Positions 52,397-59,113 of a stretch of DNA of 64,000 nucleotides are shown piece after piece. The first letter of the stretch is position 1; every line of letters begins with the position of its first letter. The DNA comes from an uncultured Bacteroidales bacterium. GTDB lineage: Bacteria > Bacteroidota > Bacteroidia > Bacteroidales > Paludibacteraceae. The DNA lies in contig ONQO01000003.1 of assembly GCA_900319995.1 (NCBI GenBank), positions 1 to 64,000 on the forward strand. The letters are read 5' to 3'. The notes beneath the pieces are model-generated. The model searched no databases. It saw nothing but the letters and a program-made list of their open reading frames with translations, and was not told the origin of the DNA. The position numbers and the translations under genes were made by a program.

Positions 52397-52888
52397 ATGA
52401 TAGAATATAAACACATATTTGTTGATTTTCCAGATGAGAAGGAGGTTGAAGTGCTCTCTTTGAATATTTCAGATACTTATTCTGGAGGTCTGGAAGGTCC
52501 GTGTCGTAGTGTTTCTGTTCGCAAAATATGTGATTTATTAGCAAAAGCCAAAGAAGAAGGTTTTTATTTCCGATTAACTAAGAATCAATTAGTAAAAGAA
52601 GAGCAAGTTAATATGCAGCAACATTGGATAGAAAGAGAACAAGAAAGGGAGAGAATGTATATTGCTGAATATAAAGCAGAAGTGCAGGTTTTGCAGTCTG
52701 ATGATGTGCTGAAACCATATTGCTACGATCTTTCTCTTGGAGACAAAAATCATAATAGCCATTTGACGATGGTTTGGTTTGACGAAGCCCCCAATATAAA
52801 TATGTCACTAAATGACATTATTTTACCACATATTCAGTCAATCAATTACCATGACTTTGCAAGGGTAATAGACTGGGATAATTTTTAA
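52397..52888 (+). CDS. Hypothetical protein, first gene of the DUF262 cassette
   Basis: 163 residues, not recognised. The N-terminus is a short alpha/beta segment (KHIFVDFPDEKEVEVLSLNISDTY), the middle a highly charged helix (HWIEREQERERMYIAEYKAEVQVL), and the C-terminus Asp/Asn/His-rich (YDLSLGDKNHNSHLTMVWFDEAPN). It is soluble, with no signal peptide. The gene is AT-rich like the next two and lies 26 nt upstream of the DUF262 gene, so it is probably co-transcribed and may be a partner or regulator of it. Confidence 0.6.
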   Translation: MIEYKHIFVDFPDEKEVEVLSLNISDTYSGGLEGPCRSVSVRKICDLLAKAKEEGFYFRLTKNQLVKEEQVNMQQHWIEREQERERMYIAEYKAEVQVLQSDDVLKPYCYDLSLGDKNHNSHLTMVWFDEAPNINMSLNDIILPHIQSINYHDFARVIDWDNF

Positions 52889-52914
52889 AGACTTAATGGA
52901 TTAAATCAATATAT

Positions 52915-54744
52915 ATGGAAACATTTGACACCACAAAGAAACCATTAGCGGATTTATTATCCGATATTAAAGTAGGAAAGATCCAGCTCCCTGATTTTCA
53001 AAGAGGTTGGGTGTGGGATGATAACCGGATAAAAGGATTAATAGCTTCGGTAATTAAATCCTTCCCTATTAGTGTAGTAACCTTATTAGAAACAGGAGAA
53101 AATACTTCTTTTAAAACAAAACCAGTTGAAGGAGTAATGCTTTCCGGCAATATTAAACCGGAATATTTGATTCTTGATGGTCAGCAACGTTTGACGAGTT
53201 TATATCAAACAATAGTGTCAAATAATGTAGTTAGAACAAGAGATTCCAAAGGGTACGAAATTAAGAGGTGGTACTATATAGATATGCAGAAGGCATTGAA
53301 TCCAGATTTGGATTTAGAAGAAGCTATATTCTCCATTAATGAAACAAAAATAGCTACTCGAAATCTTGGAAGAGAGATTATATGCGATCTGAGTACGCAG
53401 GAAAAAGAATTTGAGCAAATGATGTTTCCTGTGTGCATGATTGATGAATTTAGCGAATGGCGTTGGCGTTTTGAGGAGTATTGGAACTACAATACTGAAA
53501 AATTAAAATTCTTGAGTCAATTTGAGCGTTATGTTATAAACAATTACAGCCATTATAGTGTGCCTGTAATAGTAATGAAAAAGGAAAATAGCAAAGAAGC
53601 CGTATGTCAAGTATTTGAAAAAGTTAATACAGGTGGCGTATCATTAACAGTTTTTGAACTCATGACAGCAACTTATGCAGCAAGTGGATTTGACCTAAAG
53701 AAAGACTGGGAAGAAATTCGGTTGTTATTTAATGAGCATAAAGTGTTAAGGAATACAAGCAATACTGATTTAATTCAAGCAATTACACTTCTCTCTACAT
53801 ACAAAAAGAAAATGGCCGCTATGAAATGTAGTACGGAAAGCGATAAATTACCGGCTGTTAGTGCGAAAAGAAAGAGCATGCTTGAATTAAAGGTAGAGGA
53901 CTATAAAAATTCTCGTGGAGAAATAGTGAGTGGTTTTATTAAGGCTGCCAAGATATTGATTGAGAATCATATTTATTCTGCACGTGACCTTCCTTATACA
54001 TCCCAATTGATACCAATGTCAGCAATAATCGCCGTTTTAGATAAAGAAATTGAGAGTGCCGGAAATATTAATAAGTTAATGCGTTGGTTTTGGTGTGGTG
54101 TGTTTGGAGAATTATATGGCTCCGCTAACGAAACGAGATACGCATTGGATATTCAACAAGTAGTTGGTTGGATACTTAATGATGAAAAGGAACCTCAGAC
54201 GATATATGATGCTGTATTTTCTCCATCTCGTTTACAAACTTTAAGAACACGCAATAGTGCTGCATATAAAGGGATATTCGCATTGTTAATGGATGAGAAT
54301 ACGAAAGATTGGCTTTCAGGAAAAGGAATCAATATGATGACATATTTTCAGGAATCTATTGATATTCATCACATATTCCCTCAATATTGGTGTAGAAAGA
54401 ATAATATTCCCAAGAGTGATTATGATACAATCATTAATAAAACCCCGTTGTCAAAAGGAACTAATGTTTTTGTGGGAGGAGAAGCTCCTAGCAAATACCT
54501 AGTCAGATTGGAAAAGAGGGCGAAAGTTTCTTCGGAAGAGATTGACAATCTGTTGCGGACACATATAATTAATCCTGATGTAATGAGGTCTGATGATTTC
54601 TATGCATTTATAAATGACAGAAAAGAAGCAATATTTAAACTAATAGAAACAGCGACAGGAAAGCCAATAATCCGAGACGCTCAAAGTACTATTGATGAAA
54701 GTCTTTTTATTGAAGATGGTGTTGAGGAAGAAGAACAGGAATAA
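52915..54744 (+). CDS. DUF262/HNH protein (GmrSD-like, probable defence nuclease)
   Basis: 609 residues. The N-terminal DUF262 (ParB/Srx-like) domain has QLPDFQRGWVW (24-34) and LILDGQQRLTSLY (85-97), the DGQQR motif implicated in nucleotide handling in GmrS/SspE-type proteins. A helical middle follows. The C-terminus holds an HNH-like nuclease site, DIHHIFPQYWCRKNN (H485-H486), then NKTPLSKGTNVFVGGEAPSKYL, and an acidic tail (EDGVEEEEQE). GmrSD-family proteins are type IV restriction enzymes cutting modified phage DNA. This single-chain form fused in the order DUF262-HNH is similar to SspE/BrxU. Flanked by two unknown genes in the same direction; the whole block is markedly AT-richer than neighbouring genes, suggesting acquisition. 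Confidence 0.82.
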   Translation: METFDTTKKPLADLLSDIKVGKIQLPDFQRGWVWDDNRIKGLIASVIKSFPISVVTLLETGENTSFKTKPVEGVMLSGNIKPEYLILDGQQRLTSLYQTIVSNNVVRTRDSKGYEIKRWYYIDMQKALNPDLDLEEAIFSINETKIATRNLGREIICDLSTQEKEFEQMMFPVCMIDEFSEWRWRFEEYWNYNTEKLKFLSQFERYVINNYSHYSVPVIVMKKENSKEAVCQVFEKVNTGGVSLTVFELMTATYAASGFDLKKDWEEIRLLFNEHKVLRNTSNTDLIQAITLLSTYKKKMAAMKCSTESDKLPAVSAKRKSMLELKVEDYKNSRGEIVSGFIKAAKILIENHIYSARDLPYTSQLIPMSAIIAVLDKEIESAGNINKLMRWFWCGVFGELYGSANETRYALDIQQVVGWILNDEKEPQTIYDAVFSPSRLQTLRTRNSAAYKGIFALLMDENTKDWLSGKGINMMTYFQESIDIHHIFPQYWCRKNNIPKSDYDTIINKTPLSKGTNVFVGGEAPSKYLVRLEKRAKVSSEEIDNLLRTHIINPDVMRSDDFYAFINDRKEAIFKLIETATGKPIIRDAQSTIDESLFIEDGVEEEEQE

Positions 54745-54811
54745 TATCCTATACAATGTACGTCTATTGTGGAGAAGATAGTATTAGAGACCGAATTTGT
54801 CAAAATTAGAA

Positions 54812-55405
54812 ATGAGTCCGTTGGATAATAGGGAAGCAGGTCGTTTGGCACGAGAGTTATATTTTACTTTTGAATTAAAGAGATATAAAAAGGGACAAGA
54901 CTTGCTTGTGCAAATTAAAAAACTTGAGAATGCAGGAAAATATGATAAAGGTTTGCAAACAATATGCCAATTCCTTGTAAAAGAATTCTGTAAATATAAA
55001 CAAGCTCCTTTATGGGGATTAAAATATTGTGATATAGAGTGGTATCCTGATGATAAAAAGGCAAGTATAATTTTGTTAATTGATAATATATATAGGTTAA
55101 ATGAAAATGACAAAGACTACATAAGTGTAGTAAAGGAGACAAATAAAATAATGGATATATATAGATTTGATTTATACGTAATATTCAACGATATGTATAA
55201 CTACAGACAAGGTTTTAAGAATTATCTAACCCATCATAAAGCAATTGAGCCATATATAACAGAAAGAGAATATATCGAAACATTACAATACATAAAACAA
55301 AATATCAAGACACCAATATATTTATGGACAGAGCAAGATGTGCTATATTATTTCTCCAAATTTAGAGTAATATATGAGGAAGACCACATCATAGTAACTG
55401 AATAG
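54812..55405 (+). CDS. Hypothetical protein, third gene of the DUF262 cassette
   Basis: 197 residues from the ATG at 54812 (a TTG five codons upstream is also open). Mostly helical, Lys/Tyr-rich, no signal peptide or membrane segment. It begins LDNREAGRLARELYFTFELKRYKKGQDLLVQI and ends YLWTEQDVLYYFSKFRVIYEED. I recognise no family. It lies 67 nt after the DUF262 gene with the same AT-rich composition, so it probably belongs to the same cassette. Confidence 0.55.
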   Translation: MSPLDNREAGRLARELYFTFELKRYKKGQDLLVQIKKLENAGKYDKGLQTICQFLVKEFCKYKQAPLWGLKYCDIEWYPDDKKASIILLIDNIYRLNENDKDYISVVKETNKIMDIYRFDLYVIFNDMYNYRQGFKNYLTHHKAIEPYITEREYIETLQYIKQNIKTPIYLWTEQDVLYYFSKFRVIYEEDHIIVTE

Positions 55406-55454
55406 TCTGACTTTGAGCGAGATATTCTAATATGAAGGCGAAGTGGGAGATGTT

Positions 55455-55487
55455 CCCGAATACAATTCGGGGCTAATGAACGGAGGA
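55455..55487 (+). repeat. REP-like hairpin, copy 1
   Basis: CCCGAAT-ACA-ATTCGGG (perfect 7-bp stem) followed by GCTAATGAACGGAGG. It lies inside the duplicated ORF start. Confidence 0.85.
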
Positions 55488-55543
55488 AACAAGTACTTAA
55501 GAAAATAGCATAAATAAGAGATATAAAGAAGAGAGATAAATAA

Positions 55544-55897
55544 ATGAAAGCGAAGTGGGTGAATATAGTGGATAGTTTGCAGGGGAAGGTGGATCAGAGA
55601 CATTATGCACGGCGGATTCCGGGAAATGGGGAATATGGGGCGGTGTGCGCGAAGCCGGAGTTAAGCAAGAAAACAAAGAAAGCCAAAGCAGAACACCCCA
55701 CGGCAAAAGCCTTTGCTGAGTTGATGGCAGAGACAAAGGCAATCATGCATGATCCGGTGCGTAAGGCGGAGTGGCAGGCACGATATGAGGAGGCTGTGCG
55801 GAAGGCAAGGAAATATAACAAGCCTATACAAGGGAGGCTGTACGATTATATCAAACATGAGTTGAGCGAGGAGAGAAAGCAGGGTGTTCTCCCGTAG
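55544..55897 (+). CDS. Basic 117-residue protein accompanying the RAYT gene
   Basis: Begins MKAKWVNIVDSLQGKVDQRHYARR and has a conserved-looking core (NGEYGAVCAKPELSKKTKKAKAEHPTAKAFAELMAETKAIMHDP) and a C-terminal amphipathic Lys/Arg helix (KAEWQARYEEAVRKARKYNKPIQGRLYDYIKHEL). It is very basic and probably binds nucleic acid. Similar small proteins next to RAYT-type genes occur in gut Bacteroidales, to my recollection, without a known role. 270 nt upstream of the transposase-like gene, same strand. Confidence 0.6.
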   Translation: MKAKWVNIVDSLQGKVDQRHYARRIPGNGEYGAVCAKPELSKKTKKAKAEHPTAKAFAELMAETKAIMHDPVRKAEWQARYEEAVRKARKYNKPIQGRLYDYIKHELSEERKQGVLP

Positions 55898-55921
55898 ATG
55901 TTACGGTGTCGTCATAGTGAA

Positions 55922-55965
55922 CACCCGATCAGCATCCGATGAGCACCCGATCAGCATCCGATGGA
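55922..55965. repeat. 22-bp tandem duplication
   Basis: CACCCGATCAGCATCCGATG-AG repeated at 55922-55943 and 55944-55965, within the gap between the 117-residue ORF and the palindromes. Confidence 0.88.
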
Positions 55966-56041
55966 AACAGGCGGAAGAGTCGAGGAAGGGAGGGAGAGAG
56001 AAGGAAAACCCAAGCGGTTAGTACCACTACCCAACTGACCA

Positions 56042-56145
56042 GGGGACAAATTGTCCCCATGTAAAAATAGGATGAAGGAAGGGGACAAAATGTCCCCAGC
56101 CTTAAGAAAAAAGCATAGTTTGACAAGGGGTACAAATTGTACCCC
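56042..56145. repeat. Three related palindromes upstream of the RAYT gene
   Basis: GGGGACAAATTGTCCCC (56042-56058), GGGGACAAAATGTCCCC (56081-56097) and GGGGTACAAATTGTACCCC (56127-56145). Spacing is 39 and 46 nt between starts. All have G4/C4 ends around an AAATT core. They end 22 nt before the RAYT start codon at 56168 and may be transposase targets or an operator. Confidence 0.9.
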
Positions 56146-56167
56146 CACTCGAAAACTAAAAGAAGTT

Positions 56168-57259
56168 ATGGCTGAACAAGAGGCATGGAAATGGCAAGAA
56201 ATGGGAACGGCATGGAGAGGTGTCGGCATTTACCATGTTACGCTAGTTGTGCCAAGCAGAGAGGCTTTGCTGGGGAGGCTTGTTATTCCGGAGAATGATC
56301 CGAAACAAGCGGTGGTGAAAAGGACGGAACTTGGGGACCGGATAACAGAAGAAGCATTACGCATCAATCATTACTATCCGGAGATAAAGGTAATACAGCA
56401 TTGTTTGATGCCCGATCACTTGCATGTAATATACTATGTCACCAAGCCGATGACACAAAGTATAAATAATGTAATCCGCAGTTTGTGGCAGGGCGTTAAG
56501 AAAATAGGACGGGCATATTCTCCGTTGATTTATCCCGAATTAAATTCGGGGCTAATGGACGGAGAGGGAATGGCAAATAATGCGAGAGAAGGGAATGGAG
56601 GTTTCCCATTTCCAATATTCACAGAGCGCCCGTTTGTGCGTCCAATGTCACACAAGGGACAACTACAAACGATGATCCGCTATGTGCAGATGAACCCGCA
56701 GAGGTTGGCAACAAAACGGTTAATGCCGGGGTATTTCAGAGTGCAGCCGGATATAGAGATTGCGGGACAGAAATATAGCGGCGTGGGAAATATAGGCATT
56801 TTACAGGCGGAGAAGTTCTCGCCGGTGCATGTACGGAGAATTTGGGTGGAAGATGCAGAACAACACGGAGACGCGACACGGTTACGCGAGTATATGAACG
56901 GTTGTGTATTGGCGGCTCGCAAAGGAACAGTGATGGTGTCGCCGTTCATCAGCCCGAAAGAGAAAGAGGTTTTGGAGGTATTGCTGCGCGAGAAACACAC
57001 CATTATTTATATAGCGGACAATGGATTTGGGGAGTATTACAAGCCGGCAGAGGGATTGTTCGAAGCGGTTGCTGAGGGGCGGATGTTGATACTATCGCCG
57101 TGGCAGCACGATCCGGATAAGCCCCATGTGACACGAACCGAGTGTGTGGCAATGAATAAAATGGCAGAAGAAATATGCAAGGCTATGAGCAACCCCGAAT
57201 ATAATTCGGGGTTAATAGACGGAGAATCATCCTCACAAAAAATAAATAAAGACAAATAA
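56168..57259 (+). CDS. RAYT-like Y1/HUH transposase with extra C-terminal domain
   Basis: 363 residues from the ATG at 56168 (an upstream in-frame ATG at 56051 would translate through the palindromes). Residues 20-180 are a Y1 (IS200/REP-associated) domain: GIYHVTLVVPSRE, LMPDHLHVIYYV with the HUH-type H84-x-H86, and RYVQMNPQRL with the probable catalytic Tyr172. Such enzymes nick and mobilise REP hairpins. The C-terminal ~140 residues (GTVMVSPFISPKEKEVLEVL, IIYIADNGFGEYYKPAEGLFEAVAEGRMLILSPW) look like a Rossmann-type SLOG/DprA-like domain, not found in standard RAYTs. Two REP copies lie in frame, giving NSGLMDGEG (about 126-134) and NSGLIDGES near the C-terminus. Confidence 0.8.
   Translation: MAEQEAWKWQEMGTAWRGVGIYHVTLVVPSREALLGRLVIPENDPKQAVVKRTELGDRITEEALRINHYYPEIKVIQHCLMPDHLHVIYYVTKPMTQSINNVIRSLWQGVKKIGRAYSPLIYPELNSGLMDGEGMANNAREGNGGFPFPIFTERPFVRPMSHKGQLQTMIRYVQMNPQRLATKRLMPGYFRVQPDIEIAGQKYSGVGNIGILQAEKFSPVHVRRIWVEDAEQHGDATRLREYMNGCVLAARKGTVMVSPFISPKEKEVLEVLLREKHTIIYIADNGFGEYYKPAEGLFEAVAEGRMLILSPWQHDPDKPHVTRTECVAMNKMAEEICKAMSNPEYNSGLIDGESSSQKINKDK
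56534..56567 (+). repeat. REP-like hairpin, copy 2 (inside the RAYT gene)
   Basis: CCCGAAT-TAA-ATTCGGG (56534-56550) followed by GCTAATGGACGGAGA. It is read in frame as PELNSGLMDGE, between the HUH and Tyr motifs. Confidence 0.88.
57194..57227 (+). repeat. REP-like hairpin, copy 3 (3' end of the RAYT gene)
   Basis: CCCGAAT-ATA-ATTCGGG (57194-57210) followed by GTTAATAGACGGAGA. It is read in frame as PEYNSGLIDGE, 10 codons before the stop. Confidence 0.88.
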
Positions 57260-57333
57260 AACCAAACGAAACCAAATAAAGACAAACAACAATAATTAAC
57301 AACAATATTAACCAATTTTAATTCATTTAACCT

Positions 57334-58359
57334 ATGGCTAAAATTATTACATTGGGCGAGATTATGCTCCGCCTGAGTCCTGAAGGACAAGACCGTTTCA
57401 TTCAATCTGATCACTTCCGTATCATCCCCGGTGGTGGTGAGGCTAACGTAGCTATTTCGTGCGCCAACTACGGTCACGAGGCTTATTTCGTTACCAAACT
57501 GCCGAAACATGAGATCGGTCAGATTGCAGTTAACTCGCTGCGTCGTTATGGCGTGAACACCGAGTACATCGTTCGTGGCGGTGACCGCGTAGGTTTGTAC
57601 TACTGCGAGACCGGTGCTTCGATGCGACCGTCGAAAGTTATCTACGACCGTGCTCACAGCGCCATCGCTGAGGCTGATCCGAAGGATTTTGACTTCGACA
57701 AGATCATGGAAGGTGCAGCATGGTTCCACTGGAGCGGTATCACTCCGGCAATCTCGGACAAGGCTGCAGAGATCACGAAGCTCGCTTGCGAGGCTGCAAA
57801 ACGTCACGGCGTAACCGTTTCGGTTGACCTGAATTTCCGTAAGAAACTGTGGACCAGCGAGAAAGCTATCTCTATCATGCGTCCGCTGATGAAGTACGTA
57901 GATGTATGTATCGGCAACGAAGAGGATGCAGAGCTCTGTCTCGGCTTCAAGCCCGATGCAGACGTAGAAGGCGGCGAGACCAACGCTGAGGGCTACAAGG
58001 GCATCTTCGAGCAGATGATGAAAAAGTTCGGCTTCAAGTACGTTGTTTCGACGCTGCGCGAGAGCTACAGCGCTACCTTCAACGGCTGGAAGGCTATGAT
58101 CTACAACGGCAAGGAGTTCTACCAGAGCAAGCGTTACGAGATCAACCCGATTATCGACCGCGTAGGCGGTGGTGACAGCTTCTCCGGCGGTCTGATCCAC
58201 GGTATGCTCAAATACCCGGACAACCAGGGTCAAGCTCTTGAGTTCGCAGTAGCAGCTTCGGCTCTGAAGCACACTATCAACGGCGACTTCAACCTCGTAA
58301 GCGAGGATGAAGTGCTGAGCCTTGCAGGTGGTAATGCGAATGGACGAGTACAGAGATAA
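57334..58359 (+). CDS. kdgK: 2-keto-3-deoxygluconate kinase
   Basis: 341 residues. Phosphorylates KDG to KDPG in hexuronate breakdown. PfkB/ribokinase fold: IITLGEIMLRLSPEGQDRFIQ at the start, GGGEANVAISCANYGHEAYFVTKLP (substrate lid region), SVDLNFRKKLW and the catalytic DRVGGGDSFSGGLIHGML near the end (family GAGD motif as GGGD). The leader (57260-57333) is A-rich with CAAA-type reiterations and no recognisable promoter. The gene would originally have followed uxaC before the island. Confidence 0.93.
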   Translation: MAKIITLGEIMLRLSPEGQDRFIQSDHFRIIPGGGEANVAISCANYGHEAYFVTKLPKHEIGQIAVNSLRRYGVNTEYIVRGGDRVGLYYCETGASMRPSKVIYDRAHSAIAEADPKDFDFDKIMEGAAWFHWSGITPAISDKAAEITKLACEAAKRHGVTVSVDLNFRKKLWTSEKAISIMRPLMKYVDVCIGNEEDAELCLGFKPDADVEGGETNAEGYKGIFEQMMKKFGFKYVVSTLRESYSATFNGWKAMIYNGKEFYQSKRYEINPIIDRVGGGDSFSGGLIHGMLKYPDNQGQALEFAVAASALKHTINGDFNLVSEDEVLSLAGGNANGRVQR

Positions 58360-58366
58360 AAAATTC

Positions 58367-58396
58367 GTAATTACGTAATTACGTAATTACGTAATA
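58367..58396. repeat. GTAATTAC octamer array between kdgK and eda
   Basis: Three full copies and one partial copy of the self-complementary octamer GTAATTAC in the 57-nt intercistronic gap. A related ATTACGTAATTACG tract precedes the GH16 stop at about 22007-22030. Confidence 0.9.
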
Positions 58397-58416
58397 ACGA
58401 AAAAACAAAGATTAAG

Positions 58417-59085
58417 ATGGCAAAATTTGATAAATTTCAGGTGATGGCGAAGATTGCCGCTGCACCGATGGTTCCTGTGTTCTATCACAAGGACGTGGAA
58501 GTTTGTAAAAATGTGATAAAGGCTTGCTACGAAGGTGGCGTACGTGCGTTTGAGTTTACCAACCGCGGCGATTTCGCACACGAGGTGTTCGGCGAGTTGA
58601 GCAAGTGGGTGGCTAAAGAGTGCCCGGAGCTGGCTCTCGGTATCGGTAGCGTTGTGGACGCTCCGACTGCTGCGCTCTATCTGCAACTGGGCGCTAACTT
58701 TGTGGTTGGTCCGTTGTTCAACAAGGATATTGCGGTGGTTTGCAACCGTCGTTGCGTGACCTACTGTCCGGGTTGCTTGACGCCGAGCGAGATCGGTGCG
58801 GCGCAGGAGGTAGGCTGCGACTTCACAAAGGTGTTCCCGGGTGACGTAGTAGGTCCGAACCTCGTGAAGGGGCTGATGGCTCCGATGCCGTGGTCGAAGA
58901 TCATGGTTACCGGCGGTGTGGCTCCGGAGAAAGAGAACCTCGAGAAATGGTTTGCAGCAGGTGTTTACTGCGTAGGTATGGGCAGCAAATTGTTCCCGAG
59001 CGACAAGGTAAAAGCCGGCGATTGGAAGTACGTTACCGACAAGTGCAAAGAGTGCTTCGACATTATTTCCGCGTGCCGGAAATAA
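58417..59085 (+). CDS. eda: 2-keto-3-deoxy-6-phosphogluconate aldolase
   Basis: 222 residues. Cleaves KDPG to pyruvate and glyceraldehyde-3-phosphate. Class I aldolase pattern: [35 protein letters not shown] (catalytic Glu in FEFTNRG), [56 protein letters not shown] with the Schiff-base Lys in FTKVFPG, and [29 protein letters not shown]. Lies between kdgK and exuT, same strand. Confidence 0.94.
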   Translation: MAKFDKFQVMAKIAAAPMVPVFYHKDVEVCKNVIKACYEGGVRAFEFTNRGDFAHEVFGELSKWVAKECPELALGIGSVVDAPTAALYLQLGANFVVGPLFNKDIAVVCNRRCVTYCPGCLTPSEIGAAQEVGCDFTKVFPGDVVGPNLVKGLMAPMPWSKIMVTGGVAPEKENLEKWFAAGVYCVGMGSKLFPSDKVKAGDWKYVTDKCKECFDIISACRK

Positions 59086-59113
59086 TGTCAATTGAGAATT
59101 GAAAATTGAAAAA

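Larger units (their letters stand above)
55432..57259 (+). mobile_element. RAYT/REP element with partner ORF (REPtron-like)
   Basis: A unit comprising three copies of a REP-like hairpin (55455, 56534, 57194), a 117-codon ORF, a group of three palindromes (56042-56145) and a Y1/HUH transposase-related gene. The start of the 117-codon ORF (ATGAAAGCGAAGTGGG at 55544) is duplicated at 55432 (ATGAAGGCGAAGTGGG), where the first REP copy cuts it short after 14 codons. The exact outer borders are not defined. Confidence 0.65.

Noticed and set aside
56051..56167. N-terminal extension of the RAYT protein from the ATG at 56051
   Set aside because: It would be translated through the palindromes and gives a low-complexity basic stretch; the family-like sequence begins after the ATG at 56168.
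57037..58272. 411-codon open frame on the minus strand across kdgK
   Set aside because: Antisense shadow of kdgK and the RAYT 3' end; composition is typical of a reverse-strand artefact.
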